The notes under the pieces were generated by a model, which made no database searches, was not told where the DNA came from, and worked only from the letters and a program-made list of their open reading frames with translations. Positions 50,035 through 57,492 of a stretch of 64,000 nucleotides of DNA are shown in pieces. Positions within the stretch are counted from its first letter, which is position 1. Every line of letters begins with the position of its first letter. A program made the position numbers and the translations under genes. Source of the DNA: Nocardioides seonyuensis (lineage in GTDB: Bacteria > Actinomycetota > Actinomycetes > Propionibacteriales > Nocardioidaceae). The stretch covers positions 1,240,001 to 1,304,000 of the forward strand of contig NZ_CP038436.1 in assembly GCF_004683965.1 (NCBI RefSeq), read 5' to 3'.

Positions 50035-50364
50035 GTGTCGGCCATCGATCCCCAGATGCTCAAGGGGCTGATCACGCTCCTGCTGCTCTGGCTGGTGGAC
50101 GAACGCGAGGACTACGGCTACGCCCTGGTCGTGCGTCTGCACGAATCCGGCCTCACCGACATCGCCGAGGGCACGGTCTACCCCGCGCTGGCGCGCTGCG
50201 AGCGGGCCGGCTGGGTGGAGCCGCACTACGTCCCCTCCGAGCGGGGGCCGGCTCGCAAGTACTACCGCCTCACCAAGGCCGGCAGTGACGAGCTGACCCG
50301 TTCGCTCAGCTCGTGGAACCACCTGTCCGGGCTGGTCTCGAGCATCACCTCGAAGGGAACCTGA
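50035..50364 (+). CDS. PadR-family transcriptional regulator
   Basis: This encodes 109 residues. The PadR winged helix-turn-helix has MLKGLITLLLLWLVDEREDYGYAL and the AEGTVYPALARCERAGWVEPHYV helix plus the PARKYYRLTKAG wing. The dimer helix at the end is short. PadR repressors respond to phenolics or antibiotics and usually control the next gene. Here it is 1 base before a HAAS-like membrane protein gene, forming a typical PadR/HAAS pair. Confidence 0.92.
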   Translation: MSAIDPQMLKGLITLLLLWLVDEREDYGYALVVRLHESGLTDIAEGTVYPALARCERAGWVEPHYVPSERGPARKYYRLTKAGSDELTRSLSSWNHLSGLVSSITSKGT

Positions 50365-50365
50365 G

Positions 50366-50998
50366 ATGTCGTTCGACCTGACTCCCCTGTTCGGCTTCAG
50401 CTTCCTCGGCATCCTCACCTTCACCATGGCCGGCGGGCTCCTCGCCCTGCACCTGAAGAACCGGGTGCCCGGCCTGGGCGTTCTCGACGGCCTGCGGGCC
50501 GTCGCCTACCTGACCCAGTACGACGCCGCGCTCGAGTACCACGGCCTGCGCAGCCGTGAGCGCCGGGCGCGGGTCGACGAGCTCCGGGCCAACCTCGCGG
50601 AGTCCGCCGCCGACGGTGGGGTGGCCGCCGCCATCCACCGGCTCGGTCCGCCGCGGGTGCTCGCCTCCGAGGTCGCCGGCGCCCGGATGGTCCCGTCGTG
50701 GTCGCGCGGCACGCTCTGGCTGGCGATCGCCGTGGGTGTCGCGGCGCTCGTGCTGGCCACCAGCACCAGCGCCTTCCTCGCCGGTGTGGACTCGGTCGCA
50801 TCCGGGGGCGACGCCACCTGGTCCACCTTGTTCGTGACGATGACAGCCTCGACCGCACCGAGCGGCTCCTCGACCTTCGCTGTCGAGCTGCAGCTCGTGG
50901 CACTCGTGCTGCTGCTGGTCCCGTTCCTGCTGGGCGCCCGGGTGTGGCGACTCCGGGCCGGCAACCGCTCTGACCGGGTCTCGAACCGCAGCCACTGA
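50366..50998 (+). CDS. HAAS-like membrane protein paired with PadR
   Basis: This encodes 210 residues. The first helix (FSFLGILTFTMAGGLLAL) is followed by a cytoplasmic domain with VDELRANLAESAADGGVAAAIHRLGPPRVLASEV, the HAAS/DUF1700 signature, then two or three hydrophobic helices (LWLAIAVGVAALVLAT and LVALVLLLVPFLLGA). HAAS proteins are regulated by PadR partners and are thought to be membrane signalling or transport regulators. Confidence 0.82.
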   Translation: MSFDLTPLFGFSFLGILTFTMAGGLLALHLKNRVPGLGVLDGLRAVAYLTQYDAALEYHGLRSRERRARVDELRANLAESAADGGVAAAIHRLGPPRVLASEVAGARMVPSWSRGTLWLAIAVGVAALVLATSTSAFLAGVDSVASGGDATWSTLFVTMTASTAPSGSSTFAVELQLVALVLLLVPFLLGARVWRLRAGNRSDRVSNRSH

Positions 50999-51027
50999 CC
51001 CTCAGTCTGGAGAACGAGCCCTCAACC

Positions 51028-51501
51028 GTGATCACCACCTTCCTCGTCACGCATCCTTGGATCACGACCGTCGCCTTCGCGACCGCGGTCGTCGTCGGAC
51101 CTCTGCTCGGCTACATGTTGGCGGTGCGCCCACGGGTGGCCATGTGGCTGGGAGGAGCCAGCCTGCTCCCGGTGGCTGCTCTGACGTTCATCCCTGCTTC
51201 CCGCGATCTCCGCATGGGTTGTGCAGTGGAGTGGGACTTCCCGACCTTCGGCGCAGTCGAGCTGATGGCGAACGTGGTGCTGTTCGTCCCCCCGGTCCTC
51301 CTGCTCGGCGTTGCCATCCGGCGGCCTTGGGTCGTCTGGCTCGTGGCCAGCGTGGTCTCCTGCCTCATCGAGGCGACCCAAGCGCTCGTTCCCGCACTCG
51401 GCCGCTCGTGCTCGACCAACGACTGGCTCGCAAACACCCTCGGGGCGGCGCTCGGTGCGGCGCTCGCGGCCCTGGCGATTCGATGGGATCGTTGGCGATG
51501 A
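51028..51501 (+). CDS. VanZ-like family membrane protein
   Basis: This encodes 157 residues with four or so hydrophobic helices. The VanZ signature is the PAS...CAVEWDFP region, ELMANVVLFVPPVLLLGVAI, SVVSCLIEATQALVPALGRSCSTNDWLANTLGAALGA. Its role is unknown outside teicoplanin resistance clusters; no other van gene is near. It starts at GTG 51028, 29 bases after the HAAS gene, so it may be in the same operon. Confidence 0.88.
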   Translation: MITTFLVTHPWITTVAFATAVVVGPLLGYMLAVRPRVAMWLGGASLLPVAALTFIPASRDLRMGCAVEWDFPTFGAVELMANVVLFVPPVLLLGVAIRRPWVVWLVASVVSCLIEATQALVPALGRSCSTNDWLANTLGAALGAALAALAIRWDRWR

Positions 51502-51531
51502 CCGCATGAGCACGACGGCATACTGCGGCTC

Positions 51532-51771
51532 GTGAATGCAGATCGCGACACGGTGGCAGGTCCAGAGACAACCCCTCGGCGCTCACCTTCGCCGACGATG
51601 TTCTGGTTCCCGGGAACCTTGATGCTGGGGTTCGGACTCTGGGGCGTCGCCGAGGGCGACATCGGCTGGGCATGGGCGGTGTGGTCTGCAGGTCTGGCCC
51701 TGCTCATCGTGGGCGCCGTCGCCCAAGGAGTGGCATGGGGCATGGACATCCACAAGGAACGCCATCCCTGA
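51532..51771 (+). CDS. Small membrane protein with two TM helices
   Basis: This encodes 79 residues. After an N-terminal polar stretch, two hydrophobic helices (MFWFPGTLMLGFGLWGVAEG and WAVWSAGLALLIVGAVAQGVAW) are joined by a short acidic turn; the tail is HKERHP. It starts at GTG 51532. It is 30 bases downstream of VanZ. Unknown function. Confidence 0.55.
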   Translation: MNADRDTVAGPETTPRRSPSPTMFWFPGTLMLGFGLWGVAEGDIGWAWAVWSAGLALLIVGAVAQGVAWGMDIHKERHP

Positions 51772-51813
51772 CATCGACCCTGCCCTGCCAGTGGGCTCCG
51801 GTTGACTCTTCTC

Positions 51814-52050
51814 ATGTCGATCTCCCAGCTCCACTCCCCGGCCCGGGTGACGGGGTTGCTGGAGTCAGCGCGAGAGTCGGTCGCCGAGGCAGGTGCGGTG
51901 CCCGTGGGCACGGTCGACATGGCGGAGCTGGCCGACGCGATCAGTCTCGCGGCAGCGTTGGCACTACCGCTTCCACAGGAGGCGGTGAGGGTGACGAGCA
52001 CCGAGAGCGTCTGGTCGCGGACTGCGACCGAGCAGAGTCGCGCGCGTCTA
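51814..52050 (+). pseudogene. Possible truncated gene remnant (HNH/DUF222-like N-terminus)
   Basis: A coding-like N-terminal stretch MSISQLHSPARVTGLLESARESV and GTVDMAELADAISLAAAL reads from ATG 51814 and recalls the N-terminus of DUF222/HNH proteins that are plentiful in Nocardioides. It runs into the LysE gene on the opposite strand, so the rest is missing. It could equally be a chance open frame. Nothing else is evident in 51772-52047. Confidence 0.3.
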
Positions 52051-52677
52051 CTCGCTCGCCGCGAGGGTGACGCCGAGCGCGATCATCATGCCGCCGCCGG
52101 CTGCACTCAGGTGGTCGAGCCGGCGCGGCTCCCGCGCGAACCAGCTCCGTGCCTTGCCGGCACCGAGCGCCCACAGGCTGTCCGAGCACACCGCCAGCAC
52201 CCCGAACACCACCCCCAGCAGGAGCAGCTGCGGTGCGGCGGGCCCCGAGGCGCTGGTGAACTGCGGCAGGAACGCCGCGAAGAACACGATGGTCTTGGGG
52301 TTGGTGACGCCGACGACGAAGCCGGTGCGCACGGCGTGACCGTGCGTCGCAGGGACCAGTCCCGGGTTTTCGAGCGCCACCCGCGCGTCGCCTCGGTGCC
52401 GGATCGCCGCGATGCCCAGCCAGACGACGTACGCCGCGCCGACCAGCTTCAGAGCGGTGAACGCCGCCGCGCTCGCAGCCACGACCGCGCCCAGCCCGAT
52501 CGCCACCAGCACCACCTGGACGACCAGGCCCAGCGCGTTCCCGACGACAGAGAGCAGCGCCTCGCGCCGGCCCACCGTGAGGGCACGGCCGATCGTGAAC
52601 AGCAGGCTGGGGCCCGGCACCTGGATGAACAGGATCGAGGCGATCAGGAAGGCCAGCCACTGGCTCGACGACGGCAC
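52048..52677 (-). CDS. LysE/RhtB-family amino acid exporter
   Basis: This encodes 209 residues with six hydrophobic helices. The LysE signature ILFIQVPGPSLLFTIGRALTVGRREALLSVVGNALG is at the N-terminus, with VVGVTNPKTIVFFAAFLPQF downstream. It exports an amino acid or derivative. The ATG at 52677 has a short spacer upstream. It is followed, on the same strand, by no gene (remnant region). Confidence 0.92.
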   Translation of the reverse strand: MPSSSQWLAFLIASILFIQVPGPSLLFTIGRALTVGRREALLSVVGNALGLVVQVVLVAIGLGAVVAASAAAFTALKLVGAAYVVWLGIAAIRHRGDARVALENPGLVPATHGHAVRTGFVVGVTNPKTIVFFAAFLPQFTSASGPAAPQLLLLGVVFGVLAVCSDSLWALGAGKARSWFAREPRRLDHLSAAGGGMMIALGVTLAASE

Positions 52678-52708
52678 GTCCGCATTGTCGCCGCTAGCAG
52701 CGCGCCTG

Positions 52709-54244
52709 TCAGTTCGGGACCACCGGCAGGTGCATCTGGACCTGGCGCATCGTCATGGCACCGACCACGCGACTGCCGAAGCCGACCGACATGTCCGAGA
52801 TCGGCGAGACGGTGAGGAACAACGTCTGCCCAGCCGGGACGTCGACGGCCACCGAGGGCAGCTCCACCCCGGTGCGTGGCTTGTTGAGCGCGATGCCGTT
52901 CTCCCGGATCGGCAGCATGTTGTTCTGCACGATCTTCGCGTCGAGTGGGCTCGTCCCCACCGACAGGGCCAGGAAGGCGCGGTTGTCCACGCCGACGGTC
53001 GTGACCAAGGCGTCGAGGGTGGGCGTCCCCGCGATGGTGATCGGGCCTTGCGCGATCGGGTAGGCGATCGGCACCCCCACGCCGACGGTGCTGACGACGT
53101 CGCCCAGTGCCACGTCGGTGTTGGCGGAGACGGCCGGGACGTTCACGCACCGACCGCCTGCGGTCGTCAGGTGGAACTCACCGAACCCCGTGAGCCCGGT
53201 CTCCTCTCCCTGCAGGTTCTGCTGCAGGAAGCGCAGCCCCAGGTCCTTGAACGTCGGGCTGCCGAGCGTCGGCGAGCAGGCGTCCTCCGGCGTGGTCGCA
53301 TTCAGCTCGCCGTTGGTGCCGATCGGCATCACCGACGGCAGCGTGTGGCCGCCGTTGTAGCCCACGAAGATGCTCTGCGCCCGCGCGTCGTCGGTCAGCG
53401 CACGCTCGAAGTTCTTCAGCCCCTGGTCGAGGGGGAAGAGGTTGTCGGTCGCGCCCTGGCCGAAGAGCACCGGGATGTCGAGCCTGCGGCCCTGCCGTAC
53501 GTGCCACTCGGGTCCGTTCCTGTCGAGGAAGTCGAAGAGGTACGGCGGCACGTTGCCCGTCGCGGCCGCCTCCACGAAGCCCTGGACCACCACGGGTGGC
53601 AGCGCGTTCGACGCCTGGGCGGCGGCGGTGAGCGCCGTCGCCCACTCGGTGCGCGGCACCCCCTGCGGGAAGAGGCTCTCGGTCAGGCTGAACCACGTGA
53701 TCTCCGGGACGAGCGCGTCGAAGCGCGTCTCCCCCTTGTCGCGCAGCTCGCTGAACGCGCCGACGAACTGGTAGCCGCCGCCGTACGACCCGCCGATCGC
53801 CCCGAGCACCGGGTCCTTGCGCCGCTCCTTCTCGACCCAGTCCTGCGCTGCCACCAGGTCGACGATCCGCTGGACGTCCTTGCCCTCGACGTCGGGGTTC
53901 TCGATGTAGGCCTGGCCACCGCTCTCGCCGAAGCCGCGCTGGTCGAAGCTCAGCACCCCGAACCCGGCGTCGGTCAGGTACTGGAACGAGGCCGGGTCGC
54001 TGGTGCGGCTGCCGCCCCACCCGTGGCTGTGCAGCACCATCGGAACCGGGTGCTGCTTGGTCGCCCCGGCGGGGCGGAAGAGCGTGAAGCAGATGTCGAC
54101 CGGGGTCGTCGTACCCGGGTCCGGGATGCTCTGCACGCACCCGTCGGTCGTGGTGGCGGTCGCTGCGGTCGCGGGCATCGCGAGCAGCGGAGCGGTCGTG
54201 GCTGCGGCGACGCCGAGCACGGCGGTGGTCAGGAGTCGGAACAT
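52709..54244 (-). CDS. Secreted alpha/beta hydrolase, CocE/S15-like peptidase
   Basis: This encodes 511 residues. A signal peptide (1-28, LLTTAVLGVAAATTAPLLAMPATAA) precedes the hydrolase domain: VLHSHGWGGSR, FGVLSFDQRGFGESGG, and the nucleophile Ser in IGGSYGGGYQFVGA. The C-terminus is a jelly-roll domain typical of Xaa-Pro dipeptidyl-peptidases and CocE-like esterases (FLTVSPISDMSVGFG). Cys residues in the N-terminal region may form disulfides. The ATG at 54244 (MFRLL) is used; the upstream frame to 54289 lacks features of a signal. Confidence 0.88.
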   Translation of the reverse strand: MFRLLTTAVLGVAAATTAPLLAMPATAATATTTDGCVQSIPDPGTTTPVDICFTLFRPAGATKQHPVPMVLHSHGWGGSRTSDPASFQYLTDAGFGVLSFDQRGFGESGGQAYIENPDVEGKDVQRIVDLVAAQDWVEKERRKDPVLGAIGGSYGGGYQFVGAFSELRDKGETRFDALVPEITWFSLTESLFPQGVPRTEWATALTAAAQASNALPPVVVQGFVEAAATGNVPPYLFDFLDRNGPEWHVRQGRRLDIPVLFGQGATDNLFPLDQGLKNFERALTDDARAQSIFVGYNGGHTLPSVMPIGTNGELNATTPEDACSPTLGSPTFKDLGLRFLQQNLQGEETGLTGFGEFHLTTAGGRCVNVPAVSANTDVALGDVVSTVGVGVPIAYPIAQGPITIAGTPTLDALVTTVGVDNRAFLALSVGTSPLDAKIVQNNMLPIRENGIALNKPRTGVELPSVAVDVPAGQTLFLTVSPISDMSVGFGSRVVGAMTMRQVQMHLPVVPN

Positions 54245-54334
54245 GCGGGCGGCCTCTCGGGTGACTGGGGTCACCTGTTCAACGAGCAACCGATCCCGCG
54301 GCTACGCACGCGAAGGAGCGCTGGCGAGACGCGC

Positions 54335-55285
54335 CTACACCGTCAGCTCGGAGACGCTTCGCGTGATGCGCTCGCCCTTCTTCTCCAGGAACACGATCTC
54401 GCCGAACTCCAGCGTCAACCAGCCGTCGTGGTTCTCGGTCAACGGCTCGGAGGCGAAGATCGCCGCCGTGGCCTCGTCCTCGGTGCACTCCTCGAAGTCG
54501 TAGCTCGTCTCGTCGTGCTCGAAGTTGCGACCGAGCAGCATGTACATCGGCTCCAGGAGCATGGAGAGGGCGAAGTCGTCGGTGTGCGGGCCGGACTTCC
54601 GCAGCTCGCGCCAGTCCCCGGCCGGATCGGTCTCACCCTCGTGCCCGAGACCCCAGTTCACGCCGATGATCCGGTCGGGCGAGACCAGGGCCATCTTCAG
54701 CTTGGTCAGTGCTGACAGCTGGAGGTTCTGCATGGCCTTGGCGATGAGACGCAGCATCTCCTCGATCGCGGCCTGGACAGCCTCGTCGCTGTCGCTCTCC
54801 AGCAGGGACAGGAGGAGGACGTAGAGGAACTCAGTGTCGGTCGTGCCTCGCATCTGCTTCAGGTACTGGTCCTTGCAGTGCTGGAGCAGCTCCCGCTGCA
54901 GGAGCTGCCAGGCCGGCAGGTTGCCGTTCTGCGCCACGATCCAGCTCGTCCCCTCGAAGGAGAAGGGATGGCAGTTCTCATCGGCCAGGACGACCGTCGA
55001 GTCGTAGGTGGCTGCTCGTACGTGGGCCAGGATCGTGCTGCCCTTGAGGCTGGGGATGATGTGCCGGGCGTTGTCGTCGTAGAACGCAGCCACCGGCCGG
55101 CGGTAGATCAAGGGATCCTCCGGCTTGAGCAGGCTCTCGCTCCACACTCCGAATCCCCAGCCTGCGAGCTGGAGCTCGGGATAGAGCTCCGGGTCGAGCG
55201 ACTGGTTGACGAGACTGTTCGGGGGCTTCAGCAGCAAGCCCTCCACAGGTGTCTCCGGACCGATGTAGGCGAGCACTCGGCACAT
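54335..55285 (-). CDS. Class II glutamine amidotransferase, YafJ/EgtC-like
   Basis: This encodes 316 residues. Cys2 (MCRVLAYIG) is the N-terminal nucleophile of class II (Ntn) amidotransferases; AHVRAAT and the QNGNLPAW and TDTEFLYVLLL segments form the glutamine site. The last 90 residues include SEPLTENHDGWLTLEFGEIVF, typical of this family. The substrate is unknown. It starts at ATG 55285. EgtC cleaves gamma-glutamyl groups in ergothioneine synthesis, but no egt gene is near. Confidence 0.87.
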   Translation of the reverse strand: MCRVLAYIGPETPVEGLLLKPPNSLVNQSLDPELYPELQLAGWGFGVWSESLLKPEDPLIYRRPVAAFYDDNARHIIPSLKGSTILAHVRAATYDSTVVLADENCHPFSFEGTSWIVAQNGNLPAWQLLQRELLQHCKDQYLKQMRGTTDTEFLYVLLLSLLESDSDEAVQAAIEEMLRLIAKAMQNLQLSALTKLKMALVSPDRIIGVNWGLGHEGETDPAGDWRELRKSGPHTDDFALSMLLEPMYMLLGRNFEHDETSYDFEECTEDEATAAIFASEPLTENHDGWLTLEFGEIVFLEKKGERITRSVSELTV

Positions 55286-55402
55286 ACGTTTCCCTCACTG
55301 ACGCTGTCGACCTGCCGCCCGACCATCGCGAGCGACGCCAGACTAGGCCCCCGCTGTCCACGCGCCCGGGGAGAGCGGTGCCGATCGAAGTACGGTGGCC
55401 CC

Positions 55403-55963
55403 GTGCCCGTGGAAGTCGTCCCCTACTCCGCCGACTGGCCAGGACAGTTCGACCGGGTCGCGGCGGACCTCCGGGCCGCAGTGGCGCACGTGCCGTCCGC
55501 AGCGGTGGAGCACGTCGGGTCGACGTCGGTCCCTGGCCTGGCCGCCAAGCCGGTCCTCGACATCGACGTGATCGTCGAGCCCGAGGACGCACCGGCAGCC
55601 ACGGCGGCGCTCGAGTCGATCGGCTACGTCCACCGGGGCGACCTGGGGGTGACCGGCCGGGAGGCCTTCACGGCGCCCGACGACCAGCCCCGCCGCCACG
55701 TCTACGTCTGCCTGCGCGACACCCTCAACGTCCGCAACCACCTCGCCGTGCGCGACGTGCTCCGCGCCCGGCCGGACCTGCGGGACGAGTACGCCGCAGT
55801 CAAGCTGTCCCTGGCCGCCGACCCCGGCATGGACATCGACACCTACATCGCGCGCAAGTCAGCCGTGCTCCAGGAGGTCCTGGCCGCCAGCGACCTCACC
55901 GAGGAGGAGCGGCTCCAGATCCTGCGGCTCAACGATCCGGACGGTGGAGCTCCGGGCCGCTAG
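55403..55963 (+). CDS. GrpB/UPF0157 family protein
   Basis: This encodes 186 residues. The GrpB fold, related to nucleotidyltransferases, has VVPYSADWPGQFDRVAADL, EHVGSTSVPGLAAKPVLDIDVIV and HVYVC, LRDTLNVRNHLAVRDVLRA and KLSLA. The C-terminus has the basic IARKSAV helix. Function is unknown; it lies divergent from the amidotransferase gene. GTG at 55403 follows ACGGTGGCC, a weak Shine-Dalgarno sequence. Confidence 0.9.
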   Translation: MPVEVVPYSADWPGQFDRVAADLRAAVAHVPSAAVEHVGSTSVPGLAAKPVLDIDVIVEPEDAPAATAALESIGYVHRGDLGVTGREAFTAPDDQPRRHVYVCLRDTLNVRNHLAVRDVLRARPDLRDEYAAVKLSLAADPGMDIDTYIARKSAVLQEVLAASDLTEEERLQILRLNDPDGGAPGR

Positions 55964-55996
55964 GTCCGGCCCCATGCTCCAGTGTCGCCCGACCCG

Positions 55997-57106
55997 TCAC
56001 CCGACGGCCAGGCGATAGCCACGCTTCACGACCGTCTGCACGGCGCTGGTCCCGAGCTCTGCGCGGACGCGGGCGACCGCCATCTCGACCGCGTGCTCCG
56101 ACCTGGCCTGGCCGGACGGGAGAGCGGCCAGCAACGAGCGCCGGGAGACCACACGTCCCGGCTCCGCCAACAGGGCGGCGAGCACCGCGGCCGGTGCTGG
56201 GGACAGCGTCACGGCGACTCCGTCGAGCAGGACGTCCTCACCGTGGACGAGGAGGAGGCGGCCGTCGGCCAGCTCGACTCCCAGCCCGTCACGGCGCGAC
56301 GGCAGCTCCGCCTCGAGCAGGTGGACCATCGCGGCCAGGCGGGAGCGGTCGGGAAACACCGTCGGCACGCCCCACATCTCGAAGGCGGCCGCTGTGACCG
56401 GCCCGACGCACGCCGCCACCACGTCGGACTGGAAGGCAGCGACCACGTCGTCGCGACGCCCGGTCGACGTGGCCGCGTCCATGAGGGCGGCGACGGCCGG
56501 CGCCGACGTGAAGGTCACCGCGTCCAGGGTGCGGTCGGCGATCCGGTCGACCAGGCCGAAGACCGGCTCGGGGTCCTCGGCGCTCTCCACCCGGTAGACC
56601 GGCACCGTCACCACGTCGGCTCCCCGGCGTCGCAGGGCGTGGGCGGCCATCGAGAGCGACTGCCCGTGCTCCTGCACCACGATCCGCAGGCCCGCCAGGT
56701 CACGGCCCCGGAGGTGGGCGAGCACGTCCTCGAAGGCTTCGGACTGGGGCGACCACAGCTCGCGGAGCCCGTTGCGGCGCAGGACGCCGACGCTCTTGGG
56801 GCCGCGCGCCAGGATCTGCGCCTGGCCGAGCGCGGCGACCAGGTCGTCGTACAGCCCCCAGCGCCTCGCGGCCTCGAGCCAGGTCTTCATGCCGATGCCG
56901 GTCGTCGCGAGGAACAGGTCGACAGGCTGGGCGAGCACGTCCTTGGTCGTCCGCTCGAGCTCGGCGTCGTCGACGGTGTTGGGCTCGCGTGACAGCGCCG
57001 CCGCCCACTCGACGTCGGCGCCGCGGCGCACGAACATCTCGATCTGCTCCTCGGCCTTGCGGGCCGCGGTCACGCCGATGCGGAAGCCGGCGAGCGTGCC
57101 GCTCAT
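55997..57106 (-). CDS. hemD: Uroporphyrinogen-III synthase fused to a winged-helix domain
   Basis: This encodes 369 residues. Residues 1-265 form the uroporphyrinogen-III synthase (HemD) fold, with FRIGVTAARKAEEQIEMFVRRGADV, ATTGIGMKTWLEAA, DAVTFTSAPAVAALM and ACVGPVTAAAFEMWG. Residues 275-369 form an OmpR-type winged helix-turn-helix (LLLVHGEDVLLDGVAVTLSPAPAAVLAAL and RSLLAALPSGQ). The enzyme closes the tetrapyrrole needed for siroheme, the cofactor of NirB. It overlaps nirD in ATGA. The DNA-binding domain suggests a regulatory role as well. Confidence 0.92.
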   Translation of the reverse strand: MSGTLAGFRIGVTAARKAEEQIEMFVRRGADVEWAAALSREPNTVDDAELERTTKDVLAQPVDLFLATTGIGMKTWLEAARRWGLYDDLVAALGQAQILARGPKSVGVLRRNGLRELWSPQSEAFEDVLAHLRGRDLAGLRIVVQEHGQSLSMAAHALRRRGADVVTVPVYRVESAEDPEPVFGLVDRIADRTLDAVTFTSAPAVAALMDAATSTGRRDDVVAAFQSDVVAACVGPVTAAAFEMWGVPTVFPDRSRLAAMVHLLEAELPSRRDGLGVELADGRLLLVHGEDVLLDGVAVTLSPAPAAVLAALLAEPGRVVSRRSLLAALPSGQARSEHAVEMAVARVRAELGTSAVQTVVKRGYRLAVG

Positions 57107-57492
57107 CCGCCTCGCTCCCGCTCCGTGCGGCGTTCCGGTCCGATCCACACCTCCGAGTCCACCACGGCGACCTCGAAGACGGGAACTCGCAAGGACGTGT
57201 CGTCCAGGCAGGCACCGGTGCGGAGGTCGAAGGCGTGCTTGTACATCGGCGAGGCGACCACGGGGACGTCGTTGCGGCTGCCCACGATGCCGCGCGCCAG
57301 CACGGACGCCCGGCTGGACGGGTCGTAGTTGGCGAGCGCGTGGACCTCGCCGTCGTGGGTCCGGAAGATCGCGACCGCGCGGCCGTGGACGAGCGCCACG
57401 ACTCCCGTCTCGCGGTCGATGGCGTCCACGGGGCAGACCTTGAGGTACGACGCCAGCTCGCCGCCCGCCCCAGCGCTCGACCCGGCGCTCAC
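57103..57492 (-). CDS. nirD: Nitrite reductase small subunit
   Basis: This encodes 129 residues of a Rieske-like fold. YLKVCPVDAIDRETGVVALVHGRAVAIFRT and DVPVVASPMYKHAFDLRTGACLDD are the NirD motifs. The Rieske cluster ligands (CxH...CxxH) are absent, as expected for NirD. It overlaps hemD and follows nirB in ATGA coupling, and acts with NirB in the cytoplasm. Confidence 0.93.
   Translation of the reverse strand: MSAGSSAGAGGELASYLKVCPVDAIDRETGVVALVHGRAVAIFRTHDGEVHALANYDPSSRASVLARGIVGSRNDVPVVASPMYKHAFDLRTGACLDDTSLRVPVFEVAVVDSEVWIGPERRTERERGG

Noticed and set aside
52412..54715. 767-codon plus-strand open frame opposite the S15-like hydrolase
   Set aside because: Shadow frame; the minus-strand protein has a signal peptide and a catalytic GGSYGGG motif.
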